Positions 36,256-44,577 of a stretch of 64,000 bases of DNA are shown in pieces (positions within the stretch are counted from its first letter, which is position 1; each line of letters starts with the position of its first letter). Below the pieces are notes generated by a model that was given only the letters and a program-made list of their open reading frames with translations, was not told the origin of the DNA and ran no database searches. The position numbers and the translations under genes were made by a program. Source of the DNA: Opitutaceae bacterium (GTDB lineage: Bacteria > Verrucomicrobiota > Verrucomicrobiia > Opitutales > Opitutaceae); assembly GCA_016794785.1 (NCBI GenBank), contig JAEUHC010000015.1, positions 310,001 through 374,000 of the forward strand. Reading direction: 5' to 3'.

Positions 36256-37572
36256 TTATTTCAGGCTGTGAAGGTAGGCCACCAGCGCGACTTCGTCGTC
36301 GGCGGTGAGCGTGATATTGGGCGTCCAGCCTTTGCCAGTGCCTTCCGTTTTGCGGTATCCGGCCATCGTGGACTTGCCGTCCTTGTCCACAAAGCCGAAG
36401 TGCATCTTGTTGCCGGGCTTCACGGCGAGCGGGTCGTGGATCCAGCGGCGGAGCTGGGTGGCGTCGTTCTCAAGCAGGCCGCCGGCGAGCGTCGTGCGCG
36501 AACCGAAATGGGTGAGGTCAGGCCCGGTGACGCCGCCGCCATCATGGCCGCGGACGGTGTGGCAGTTGATGCAGCTGTTCTTCTTGAACACCTCGCGACC
36601 TTGGGCGATGAGCGCGGCGTCCTCGTTCTTCTCGGGATCCTGCTTGGCGCGCCAAGCCTTGAGAGGCTCGGTGTCGTAGGCGGCGGTGATGCCGGCCTCG
36701 TTCTCCCTGAACTTGCGGAGCGCGGCGACTTGGCCGCGAGGCGCGGTGGCGGCGATCGCCGGCGCGACCGTGCGGGCGAGCTGCGCTTGTTGCTCGAGCC
36801 ACTCGGCAAATTCCTTCTTGTCGAGCGCGATGACGCGGAAGCGCATCACGGCATGCGAGTCGCCGCAGTATTCGGCGCATTGGCCCCAGAAATAGCCGGG
36901 CTTGTCGGCCTTGAGGTAGAGGATGTTCGCGCGGTTGGGGATCATGTCCACCTTGCCGCCGAGCTTAGGAACCCAGAACGAGTGGATGACATCGTAGGTG
37001 CGCAGGTGGATGCGGATGGCGCGGCCGGCCGGGACGACGAGTTCGTTCGCGGTGATCAGCGGGGTTTTGCCGCCTTTGCTGTCGCTCATCGCGGTCTCGC
37101 TCTTATACTCGAACTTGAACCACCACTGGTAGCCGGTGGCGGTGACTTCGTAGGCATCCTTTCGCTCGGCTTCGGGGACGTCGTAGGTGTTCCAGATGCC
37201 CTTCACGGTCGGGATGGCGATGACGACCAGGGCCAGCACTGACGCCACGATGAGGCTCAGCTCGATCAGCGGATTGCCGTGGCTCTGCTCCGGCGGCGCA
37301 GCGTGCTCGTCGGCCTCGCTGCGTGCGCGGAACTTGAAGGTCGCATACGCCAGCACGGCGCCCACGACGATGAAGATGACGAGCGAGACCCAGCACGTGA
37401 TGATGAAGAGGTCGAGCTGCTCGCGGGCCACGGGGCCATCGACCACGATGGTCGATTGGTGGCCGTCCATCCGCCAAAAGTTAATTTTGTCGCAACCGGC
37501 GAGGAGGAGGACGCCGGCCAGCGCTGCGGCGGCGCGGCCGTAGCGGGCTATGGTCGAGGGAAGCGTGGGCAT
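36256..37572 (-). CDS. ctaC: Cytochrome c oxidase subunit II with fused C-terminal cytochrome c (caa3 type)
   Basis: The ATG at 37572 gives 438 residues and a lipoprotein signal with lipobox LLAGC (Cys27); upstream starts in the same frame lack this. Two membrane spans follow. The CuA domain has ATGYQWWFKFEY and WGQCAEYCGDSHAVM (about residues 228-242), with both Cys, the His and the Met. A C-terminal cytochrome c domain carries CINCH (near 336). This fusion defines caa3 oxidase, which takes electrons from soluble or membrane cytochrome c or a cupredoxin. It is the first gene of the oxidase operon; the azurin-like gene is divergent across a 283-base gap. Confidence 0.94.
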   Translation of the reverse strand: MPTLPSTIARYGRAAAALAGVLLLAGCDKINFWRMDGHQSTIVVDGPVAREQLDLFIITCWVSLVIFIVVGAVLAYATFKFRARSEADEHAAPPEQSHGNPLIELSLIVASVLALVVIAIPTVKGIWNTYDVPEAERKDAYEVTATGYQWWFKFEYKSETAMSDSKGGKTPLITANELVVPAGRAIRIHLRTYDVIHSFWVPKLGGKVDMIPNRANILYLKADKPGYFWGQCAEYCGDSHAVMRFRVIALDKKEFAEWLEQQAQLARTVAPAIAATAPRGQVAALRKFRENEAGITAAYDTEPLKAWRAKQDPEKNEDAALIAQGREVFKKNSCINCHTVRGHDGGGVTGPDLTHFGSRTTLAGGLLENDATQLRRWIHDPLAVKPGNKMHFGFVDKDGKSTMAGYRKTEGTGKGWTPNITLTADDEVALVAYLHSLK

Positions 37573-37855
37573 GTGGTCGTGCGAAAACGAAAACGTCTGA
37601 TAGGCAAGATCGCCAAAAGTCAGCAGCGTTGGCGAAGGCTTTTGCATTTCAAGCCATATTCCGGTGTTTCGCCAATGTGGGCGTCGTGCGGCGGCCGGTG
37701 GACGAGAATTATTAACGGGACGCACGCGGGGCATTAGTATGCGTGCGCCGCGACGGGGCGGGGATGCCTGATGGCAAAATGAGGCGTGGCGGAGGCGTCG
37801 TCATTAATCGCTTCGGGTTTGCATGTCGCAGTGCCGCTGCCACGGTGGTCGTCCC
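37573..37855. promoter_or_regulatory. Largest intergenic gap: divergent control region for oxidase operon and azurin gene
   Basis: This 283-base stretch separates the start of subunit II (leftward) from the azurin-like gene (rightward), so it must hold promoters for both. It is AT-richer than its surroundings near 37590-37740. A TAGTAT hexamer at about 37735 could be a -10 element for the azurin gene, but I see no convincing -35 partner. No other structure is evident. Confidence 0.35.
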
Positions 37856-38389
37856 ATGAAAAATTGTCTTATTCCCGTCGCACTAGTCGCCGCCTCGCTG
37901 CTCTCCGCTTGCGGCAAGAAAGACGCTGCGCCTGCCAGCGCGCCTGCCGCCGCTCCCGCGGCCGCCGCTGCCGCTCCGGCGGCCGCCGCGCCTGCCGCCA
38001 AGGCCGCCGCTGCCCCGCGCGTAATCGAGATCACCGCCAATGATCAAATGAAGTTCAGCCTCGCGACCATCGAGGCCAAGGCTGGCGAAGAGCTGAAGAT
38101 CGTCCTCAACAACATCGGCATGCTGCCCAAGGAAGCCATGGGCCACAACTGGGTGCTGCTCAAGGCCGGCACCGATGTGACGGCGTTTGCCACGGCCGCC
38201 ATGACCGCCAAGGACACCGACTACGTGCCCGCGGCGATGAAGGACAAGGTCATCGCCTTCATCCCGGTGCTCGGGCCCAAGAAGAGCGCCGATGTCACCT
38301 TCACGGCGCCGGCTCCCGGCGACTACGTTTACATCTGCTCCTTCCCTGGTCACTACATGATCATGAAGGGCACGCTGACGGTGAAGTAA
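37856..38389 (+). CDS. Azurin-like blue copper lipoprotein
   Basis: The ATG at 37856 gives 177 residues and a lipobox LLSAC (Cys19). Residues about 24-54 are a low-complexity Ala/Pro linker. The rest is an azurin domain with the four type I copper ligands visible: His97 in GHNW, Cys161, His166 and Met170 in CSFPGHYMIM. The spacing matches azurin. It should shuttle electrons in the periplasm while tethered to a membrane. Divergent placement from caa3 oxidase suggests it donates electrons to it or to another oxidase. A terminator follows. Confidence 0.93.
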   Translation: MKNCLIPVALVAASLLSACGKKDAAPASAPAAAPAAAAAAPAAAAPAAKAAAAPRVIEITANDQMKFSLATIEAKAGEELKIVLNNIGMLPKEAMGHNWVLLKAGTDVTAFATAAMTAKDTDYVPAAMKDKVIAFIPVLGPKKSADVTFTAPAPGDYVYICSFPGHYMIMKGTLTVK

Positions 38390-38422
38390 CCGGACTCGCG
38401 CGAAACTTATCCGCGAACTTTC

Positions 38423-38452
38423 AGCCGGGCCGCGAGGTCCGGCTTTTTTTTT
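38423..38452 (+). terminator. Rho-independent terminator after the azurin-like gene
   Basis: A hairpin AGCCGG/CCGGCT (38423-38428 with 38439-38444) with a GC-rich 10-base loop is followed by a run of nine T residues. It lies about 35 bases after the stop and just before the convergent DUF420 gene ends. Confidence 0.8.
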
Positions 38453-38459
38453 CGTGCCG

Positions 38460-38894
38460 TCACTTGGCCGTCGGCCACCAGACGTAGAGGAAAAGATATA
38501 CCAGCACACCGGTCACGCTCACGTAATACCAGATGGGAAACGTCCACTTCGCCCACGCGCGGTGGCGCTCGTAGTCGCCGCGGATCGCGAGGAGGAAGGT
38601 CTTGGGCACGAGGTAGGCGATCGACGCGGCGAGGGGAATGTGCGTCCAGAGGATGAACAGATACAGCGTGCGGATCCCGCCTTCCCCGCCAAAGGGCGTG
38701 TGCACACCGCGGACGAGCACCTTGTGCGTCACATAGCCGATCAGGAACAGCGCTGACACCACGCCGGCGCTCAGCATCGCGCGGCGGTGCGCCTCGCGCC
38801 GGCCGAGCTTGATGAAGATGAAGCCCGCCGTGATGAGCAGTGTGGCGAGGGCGTTGAGCGTGGCGTTGAGCGCGGGGATGTCCTGGATTTTCAT
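38460..38894 (-). CDS. DUF420 membrane protein (CtaM-like oxidase accessory)
   Basis: 144 residues with four membrane spans. ALNATLNALATLLITAGFIFIKLGRREAHRR, YVTHKVL and HIPLAASI give the conserved His/Asn pattern of DUF420. Proteins of this family, including Staphylococcus CtaM, are linked to haem A-type oxidase maturation. The gene is the last of the haem O/haem A synthase operon and its start overlaps the haem O synthase stop as ATGA. The exact biochemical role is not established. Confidence 0.82.
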   Translation of the reverse strand: MKIQDIPALNATLNALATLLITAGFIFIKLGRREAHRRAMLSAGVVSALFLIGYVTHKVLVRGVHTPFGGEGGIRTLYLFILWTHIPLAASIAYLVPKTFLLAIRGDYERHRAWAKWTFPIWYYVSVTGVLVYLFLYVWWPTAK

Positions 38895-39775
38895 GGCACG
38901 AGGAGACGATCGGCGACGAGCGCCGCGAGGACGAGCGGCAGGTAGGCGATGGATGCGAGGAAGAGTTTCCGCGCCGCCGCGTCGCGGCCCTCCGGTTGCA
39001 TGAAGACAATCGCGCGCCACAGGAACCACGCGCCGCCTAGCGCGGCCGCGGCCGTGTAGCCCCAGCTCACCAGCCCGAGCGGAAACGGCAGCAGGCTCAC
39101 CACGACCAGCGCCACGGTGTTGACGAGCGCCCAGGCGGCCACGCGTCGCCCGCTTTCGTCCCGCACCGGCAGCATCGGAAAATGCACCGCTGAGTAGTCG
39201 CGCCGGTGCGTCCACGCGATCGCCATGAAGTGTGGGATCTGCCAGAAAAACAGGATGCCGAAGAGAATCCAACCGAGCGCCGACACGCGCCCCTCGCCGG
39301 CACCCCAGCCGATGAGCGGAGGAAATGCCCCTGCGATCGCGCCGATCTCCGTGCTCCAGATCGAACTGCGCTTCGCGGGCGTATACCACCCGAGGTAGGA
39401 GACGATGGTGAGCAGGGTGAACAACGCCGCCATCCGGTCCACATGGGCGAAGAGCAGGAACAGCGCGATGACGCACATCAGCCAGCCGAGCACGAAGGCC
39501 GAGCCTGTCGGAATCTTGCCCGCGGGAATCGGGCGGTCCGCCGTGCGCTTCATCAGCGCATCCGTGTCGTGCTCGAGCCACTGGTTCAGCGCCGCCACGC
39601 CGCCGGCGGCTAACGAGGTGCCGATGAGCAGAAACGTGAGTTTCGCGGGGTTCGATTCCGGCCGGGTTGCGTAATACCCCACCAGAGCCGTGATGACCGA
39701 GAGCAGGCTCAGCCTGGGCTTGGTCAATTCGAGGTAGTCGCGGAAACCCGCGTGCGCCGGCGTCGCTGTGCTCAT
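38891..39775 (-). CDS. ctaB: Protohaem IX farnesyltransferase (haem O synthase)
   Basis: The ATG at 39775 (294 residues) overlaps the haem A synthase stop as ATGA and begins just before YLELTKPRLSLLSVITALVGYY. NQWLEHDTDALMKRTADRP carries the NxxxDxxxD prenyl-diphosphate site, and YTPAKRSSIWSTEIGAIAGAFPP the second conserved loop of UbiA-type transferases. Nine membrane spans are expected. It attaches a farnesyl group to haem B, the step before haem A, for the caa3 oxidase encoded to the left. Confidence 0.93.
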   Translation of the reverse strand: MSTATPAHAGFRDYLELTKPRLSLLSVITALVGYYATRPESNPAKLTFLLIGTSLAAGGVAALNQWLEHDTDALMKRTADRPIPAGKIPTGSAFVLGWLMCVIALFLLFAHVDRMAALFTLLTIVSYLGWYTPAKRSSIWSTEIGAIAGAFPPLIGWGAGEGRVSALGWILFGILFFWQIPHFMAIAWTHRRDYSAVHFPMLPVRDESGRRVAAWALVNTVALVVVSLLPFPLGLVSWGYTAAAALGGAWFLWRAIVFMQPEGRDAAARKLFLASIAYLPLVLAALVADRLLVP

Positions 39776-40764
39776 GTCCGCGAGGGCGTCGCCAGTGGCG
39801 CGGGGCCTTCGATGGCATCTCGGTGCGCCGCCCAAGTCAGCCAGAACGTCGCCGCGAGCGTGAGCGCGCCCACGACCACATGGGCCGTGGTCATCTCCGC
39901 GCTGCGCCGCGTGAAGATCACCATCGCACCGAGTAGAATCTGTAGGACGAGCAGCGTGAGCAGCGAGGAGGCGCCGGCGCGCAGGCTCAGCGTCGCCGCC
40001 GGATCACGCCGGATGACCCATACGAAAACAGACAGCGCCACCGCCAGCACGACGGCCATCACGCGATGGGCGAAATGAATCGCCACCCGAAAATCCCATT
40101 GCTGCGGCAGCCAGTGCCCCTCGGGCGTGGAATAGGGAAACGTGTAGATCGCGAGACCGGCGGCATTGTGGCGCATCGTCGCCGCGATCACGAGCTGCCC
40201 GAGCACCAGCGCCGTGCAGATCACGCCCCAGCGCCGCACCCGCGCGCCGAGGGGCGCCGACCGTTCGATCCACGATCGTGAAAGGGCGACCGCAATCGCG
40301 ATCAGCAGGCACACGTAAACCTGAGCGAGGATGCCATGCGGGATGCGCAGCATCTGGCCGAGCGTCATGTGAAAACCCGGCACCTCCAGGCTGTCGAGCA
40401 GCACGCGTTTGCCGCCGATGATCCCCTGGATCACGACAATCGCCAGCGCCCACCAGCCGAGTCGGCGGACCCAGGCGCGGCTCTCGCGCCGCCAGAGCCA
40501 GAACGCCATGCCGACCGAAATCATACCCATGATGGCGCCGGTCAGGCGGTGCGAGTGCTCGGCGAACATCGAAATGTCGCGCAGCCAGCCCTCCGGGTTA
40601 ATCGACCCGTTTGAAAGCGGCCAGTCGGGAAACGCCATTCCGGCGCCGATGCTCGTCGTGAAGGCCCCGAGCGTGACCAGCACAAACACCCACACGCTCC
40701 CGATCCCGGCGAAGAGCGCGAGGGCGGGCTGGTGGGTGACGGTGCGGCGTTCTGGCGTTGGCAT
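39772..40764 (-). CDS. ctaA: Haem A synthase (COX15/CtaA)
   Basis: 330 residues with eight membrane spans. GAFTTSIGAGMAFPDWPLSNG, FAEHSHRLTGAIMGM, QGIIGGKRVLLD and the later IHFAHRVMAVVLA contain the four haem-binding histidines of the COX15/CtaA family. It oxidises haem O to haem A. It is the first gene of a coupled three-gene operon (haem A synthase, haem O synthase, DUF420), and is divergent from the CusF-SCO lipoprotein gene with an 83-base gap. Confidence 0.92.
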   Translation of the reverse strand: MPTPERRTVTHQPALALFAGIGSVWVFVLVTLGAFTTSIGAGMAFPDWPLSNGSINPEGWLRDISMFAEHSHRLTGAIMGMISVGMAFWLWRRESRAWVRRLGWWALAIVVIQGIIGGKRVLLDSLEVPGFHMTLGQMLRIPHGILAQVYVCLLIAIAVALSRSWIERSAPLGARVRRWGVICTALVLGQLVIAATMRHNAAGLAIYTFPYSTPEGHWLPQQWDFRVAIHFAHRVMAVVLAVALSVFVWVIRRDPAATLSLRAGASSLLTLLVLQILLGAMVIFTRRSAEMTTAHVVVGALTLAATFWLTWAAHRDAIEGPAPLATPSRT

Positions 40765-40847
40765 GGCGACGAACGATGAGAAGAACCAGCGGCGATATCC
40801 TCCGCAAACCCTTTGACAAACTAATCCCCCGGCGAATCCGTAGGCGC

Positions 40848-41756
40848 ATGAAATCTCATAGGCTCCCGCCCGTCGCTGCGCTCGCGGCCTTTGCCGTCGT
40901 CGTGCTCGCGGGCTGCGCCAAGCCCGATGCCGCCCCCGCGGCGGCCGCCTCCGCTGGCAAGGCCGACCGCTGGCCCCTCACGGGTGAGATTCTCAAGGTC
41001 GATGCCGCGCGCAAGGTTCTCGTGGTGCATCACGACGACATCAAGGGCTACATGCCCGCGATGACCATGGAGTTCTTCGCCTCCGCGGGCGACATCGCCG
41101 TCGCCAAGCCCGGGCAGCGCATCCGCGCCGAGATGGTGGAGGTGAAGGACAGCGATTTCTATCACCTTGAGAAAATCTGGCCCGCCGATCCTGTCGCCGT
41201 GACTGCAATCGATGTCGGTGCCAACCAGCTCCGGCAGGACACGCACTCGCGCGGCAAGAACGCCTATCGCGAGGTGGGCGAGACCGCGCCCGATTTTTCC
41301 CTCTATGATCAGACCGGCCGCGTCGTGCAGGCCGCGCGGTTCCGGGGTAAGCAGATCATGGTCAACTTCATCTTCACCCGCTGCCCGATCGCCACCATGT
41401 GCCCGGCGGCGACGGCCAAGATGATGGCGGTCCAGCGCCTCGCGCGCGCCGCGGAGGTGAAGAACCTGGAGCTCATCTCGATCACACTTGACCCGGCGTT
41501 CGACACCCCGGGCGTGCTCCACGCCTACGCCGAGGCGCGCGGGATCGACACCGCCAATTTTTCCTTCCTCACCGGCCCCGAGACCGCGATCAAGGACCTG
41601 CTCACGCAGTTCGGCGTGATCGTCGAGTTCGAGGGACCGCTCATCAAGCACACGCTCGCCACGCTGCTGATCGACGGGCAAGGCCGCATCGCCCACCGCA
41701 CCGATGGGAGCATGTGGGAGCCGCAGGACTTCGTGGCGAAGATGAAGCGCGAATGA
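40848..41756 (+). CDS. CusF-like domain fused to SCO1/SenC copper chaperone, lipoprotein
   Basis: The ATG at 40848 gives 302 residues with lipobox VLAGC (Cys23). Residues about 40-112 resemble CusF-type copper-binding domains (GEILKVD, GYMPAMTMEFF). From about 143 there is a thioredoxin-fold SCO domain with metal-binding Cys179 and Cys185 (CPIATMC) and His268 in LIKHTLA. The two cysteines are separated by five residues rather than the three of CxxxC, a variant I recall in other bacterial SCO homologues. SCO proteins deliver or reduce copper for the CuA site of subunit II. The gene overlaps the next one as ATGA. Confidence 0.9.
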   Translation: MKSHRLPPVAALAAFAVVVLAGCAKPDAAPAAAASAGKADRWPLTGEILKVDAARKVLVVHHDDIKGYMPAMTMEFFASAGDIAVAKPGQRIRAEMVEVKDSDFYHLEKIWPADPVAVTAIDVGANQLRQDTHSRGKNAYREVGETAPDFSLYDQTGRVVQAARFRGKQIMVNFIFTRCPIATMCPAATAKMMAVQRLARAAEVKNLELISITLDPAFDTPGVLHAYAEARGIDTANFSFLTGPETAIKDLLTQFGVIVEFEGPLIKHTLATLLIDGQGRIAHRTDGSMWEPQDFVAKMKRE

Positions 41757-42667
41757 GCCTCTCACCCGCAGAGCGGCGCCAGTTCGCCTGGATTACGATC
41801 GGCGCGGTTGCGGTCTTTGCCGCGCTGCGCCTGCTGCCCACCGGCACGAACCTGAGCCACATGGATTTTCGCGTGGATCCTCGCGCGGGCAACGCGATCG
41901 AGTTTTGCGATCCGGCGAACCCTCAGTTCATCCCGGTGGTCGCGGCCAAGTCTCCCGTCGCGATGACCATCGCGCTCGGCCGGGACGCCGTCGCGGGTTC
42001 GCCCGCAGTCGCCACCGTGCGGCTGGCCACGACGAACGGAAAACCGCTGCGCGTGCAGGACCTCCTCGTGACGCACACCGAACGCCTGCACCTCCTCATC
42101 GTCGATCCGGCGCTGCGCGACTACCAGCATGTGCATCCGACGCCGACGGGCGAGCCTGGCGAATGGCGCTTCACGTTCACGCCGAGTCGCGGCGGCACCT
42201 ATCGCTTCTTTGCGGATTTCACTCCGGCGGCAACGGGCCGCGGGCTCTATGCGAGCGCCGATCACGACATCGCGAGCCGGGCTGGCTCCGACGAAGGCTC
42301 GCTCATGCCCGGCTTGGATGCCATGCAGGACGGGCATCGCTTCACATTGGGCCTCGCGCCGCAGCCCGCGCGCGCCGGGCGTCCGATCGATTTGCGATTT
42401 GCGATCACGCGGACGGACGGCGGTGCGGTGGCGCTGAAGCCGGTGATGGATGCCTATGCGCACCTCGTGGCGTTTGACGAAGCACGAAGCGGCTTCGCGC
42501 ATCTGCACCCGGTCGAGGCTGACCTCGCGAAGCCGCCCGCCGCGACGAACCCTGTGCTGAACTTCAAGCTCACGATCCCGCGCGCCGGCCGCTACCTCGT
42601 GTGGGCGCAGGTGAACCTCGGGGGACTGGAGACGTTCGTGCCCTTCGGGCTAAACGTGGCGGAATAG
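41753..42667 (+). CDS. Unknown membrane-anchored periplasmic protein, His-containing beta-rich
   Basis: The start at 41753 overlaps the SCO stop as ATGA, giving 304 residues. One N-terminal membrane span (FAWITIGAVAVFAALRLL) anchors a beta-rich body. Two similar halves each carry a His cluster: VTHTERLHLLIVDPALRDYQHVHP near residues 105-128 and DAYAHLVAFD...FAHLHP near 235-255. The duplicated motif recalls YtkA/FixH-like and copper-handling beta-sandwich proteins. Coupling to SCO suggests metal or oxidase maturation work, but I cannot name the family with certainty. Confidence 0.65.
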   Translation: MSLSPAERRQFAWITIGAVAVFAALRLLPTGTNLSHMDFRVDPRAGNAIEFCDPANPQFIPVVAAKSPVAMTIALGRDAVAGSPAVATVRLATTNGKPLRVQDLLVTHTERLHLLIVDPALRDYQHVHPTPTGEPGEWRFTFTPSRGGTYRFFADFTPAATGRGLYASADHDIASRAGSDEGSLMPGLDAMQDGHRFTLGLAPQPARAGRPIDLRFAITRTDGGAVALKPVMDAYAHLVAFDEARSGFAHLHPVEADLAKPPAATNPVLNFKLTIPRAGRYLVWAQVNLGGLETFVPFGLNVAE

Positions 42668-42693
42668 AAAGTGGATGCGCTGGCAGGGCCGGC

Positions 42694-43464
42694 TCAGAAC
42701 TTCAGGTGCTTCACCGTCAGGCCCTGATTGAGCAGCTGCTTCAACGAATCGATGCCGATGCGGAGGTGGTCCTGCACGAACTGCTCGTCGATCTGCCGAT
42801 CGCTTTCGGCGGTCTTCACGCCCTCGGGGGTCATGGGTTGATCGGAGACGAGGAGCAGGGCGCCGGCGGGAATCTCGTTGTAGAAGGCGGTCATGAAGAT
42901 TGTGGCCGTCTCCATGTCGATGCACAGGGCGCGCGTGGCGGTGAGCTTTTGTTTGAAGGCTTCATCGTGCTCCCAGACGCGGCGGTTGGTGGTGTAAACG
43001 GTGCCTGTCCAGTAGTCGCGGGCGTGATCGCGGATGGTGGTGGAGATGGCCTTTTGCAGCGCGAACGCCGGGAGGGCGGGCACCTCGGGCGGAAAATAGT
43101 CGTTGCTCGTGCCCTCGCCCCGGATGGCGGCGATGGGGAGGATGAGATCGCCGAGGGAGGCGCGGTGCTTCACGCCGCCGCACTTGCCGAGGAAGAGCAC
43201 GGCCTTGGGCATGATCGCGCTGAGCAGGTCCATGATCGTGGCGGCGGTGGCGCTGCCCATGCCAAAGTTGATGATCGTGATGTTGCCGGCGGTGGCGCTG
43301 GCCATCGGCTTGTCGGCGCCCACCACTGGCACGTTGTTCCATTCGGCGAACAGCCGCACGTAGTGATCGAAATTGGTGAGGAGGATGTAGGCGCCGAATT
43401 TGTCCAGCGGCACGCCGGTGTAGCGGGGCAGCCAGTTCTCGACGATTTCCTTGCGGGTTTTCAT
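42694..43464 (-). CDS. amn: AMP nucleosidase (short bacterial type)
   Basis: The 256-residue protein belongs to the nucleoside phosphorylase fold: INFGMGSATAATIMDLL, VLFLGKCGGVKHRASLGDLI, LCIDMETATIFM and LLLVSDQPM. The absence of the N-terminal regulatory domain of E. coli Amn (484 residues) matches the short form found in Bacteroidetes and Verrucomicrobia. It hydrolyses AMP to adenine and ribose-5-phosphate in the cytoplasm. It is one of several purine-related genes in the window but is 8 kb from the degradation cluster and on the opposite strand. Its 3' end faces the 3' end of the preceding gene. Confidence 0.87.
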   Translation of the reverse strand: MKTRKEIVENWLPRYTGVPLDKFGAYILLTNFDHYVRLFAEWNNVPVVGADKPMASATAGNITIINFGMGSATAATIMDLLSAIMPKAVLFLGKCGGVKHRASLGDLILPIAAIRGEGTSNDYFPPEVPALPAFALQKAISTTIRDHARDYWTGTVYTTNRRVWEHDEAFKQKLTATRALCIDMETATIFMTAFYNEIPAGALLLVSDQPMTPEGVKTAESDRQIDEQFVQDHLRIGIDSLKQLLNQGLTVKHLKF

Positions 43465-43623
43465 GCGCCATCATTAGCGGGCGCGGCGGAGGAATACACC
43501 GAAAAAATCCCCGTCGCGGCAAAGGCACGGTGGACACGCGCGGGTGCGAAGGTTGGGTTGGGTCGTGTGCGCGTTGTCCCCACTTCTCCCGAACCAGTTA
43601 TCTCTCCTCGCGAAAGTAGCAAA

Positions 43624-44565
43624 ATGAACATGCGCGCGATGTCTTTCGTCGTGCCGGGCGTGGCGGCATGGGCCGGCTTCTTGGTTCTAATTGGCGCCGA
43701 TCCGGTGCAGGCCAACTGGGCGCAGGTGCTGATTGTCTTTGCGGCGTTGGTCGTGATGCCGCTGGCGATGAGCCTGCTGACTGAGACCGGGGAGACGGGC
43801 GCGCCGGCCAGGTTGCTGCGGTGGAGCTCGCTCTTGCAAGCGCTGGCCGCGCTGGCGCTCGCGGGCGCCTATCTCCTGAAGCCGGGGCTGTGGGCGGCAC
43901 TGGCCGCGGTGCCGTGGTGGTTCTTCACCCTCGCACTCGCGGGCGTCGCCGGGCTGCGGCTGCGGCGCGAGCGGTGGGGCCGATCGCTGGATGGGATGTG
44001 CGCGGACGCGGCGATGCTTTTCATTGCGGTCGGTGGAACGTGGACGCTCATTGATCGCGCGGGTTGGCAGCCGCTGAAGTTCCCGACTGAGATCGTGACG
44101 CTGACGGCGGTCCACTTCCACTATGCGGGGTTTGTGCTGCCGCTCGTGGCGGGGTTGCTGCATCGGGAACTATTTTTTCTGAGGTTCTCCGCGCAGGTCG
44201 CGGTGGGCGTGGTGCTGGGCGTGCCGACGCTGGCGCTCGGCATCACGGCGACGCAGCTCGGCTGGGGCCGCAGCCTGGAGACGGCCGCGGCACTCTGGCT
44301 GGCGCTGGCGGGACTCGCGCTCGGGATCTTGCATGGGCGGCTGGCGATCGAGGGGCGCCGGGTGTCGCGTGCGACCCGCGTGCTGCTCGGCGTGGCAGGT
44401 GGATCATTGTTTTTCGGGATGGTGCTCGCCTCGGCTTATGCGCTGCGCATCGGGCCGTGGCTTGAGCTGCCGCAGATGCGCGCGCTGCACGGCTCGATCA
44501 ACGCCTTTGGCTTCGCGCTGTGCGGCTTGATCGCCTGGCGGCGCATGCGTGGCTCTTCGCCGTGA
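43624..44565 (+). CDS. YndJ-like multi-pass membrane protein
   Basis: The ATG at 43624 gives 313 residues; the frame is open further upstream but runs antisense to the AMP nucleosidase gene. About nine hydrophobic spans are seen. TLTAVHFHYAGFVLPLVAGL and the C-terminal ALHGSINAFGFALCGLIAWR match the Bacillus YndJ family, whose function is unknown. The histidines in HFHYAG and LHGSINA resemble metal or haem ligands of respiratory membrane proteins, but this is a weak analogy. It is convergent with the esterase gene that ends at 44578. Confidence 0.72.
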   Translation: MNMRAMSFVVPGVAAWAGFLVLIGADPVQANWAQVLIVFAALVVMPLAMSLLTETGETGAPARLLRWSSLLQALAALALAGAYLLKPGLWAALAAVPWWFFTLALAGVAGLRLRRERWGRSLDGMCADAAMLFIAVGGTWTLIDRAGWQPLKFPTEIVTLTAVHFHYAGFVLPLVAGLLHRELFFLRFSAQVAVGVVLGVPTLALGITATQLGWGRSLETAAALWLALAGLALGILHGRLAIEGRRVSRATRVLLGVAGGSLFFGMVLASAYALRIGPWLELPQMRALHGSINAFGFALCGLIAWRRMRGSSP

Positions 44566-44577
44566 TTGTTGCGGCGT

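Noticed and set aside
42601..43623. Upstream extension of the YndJ-like frame
   Set aside because: It runs antisense through the AMP nucleosidase gene; membrane-protein sequence begins only at 43624.
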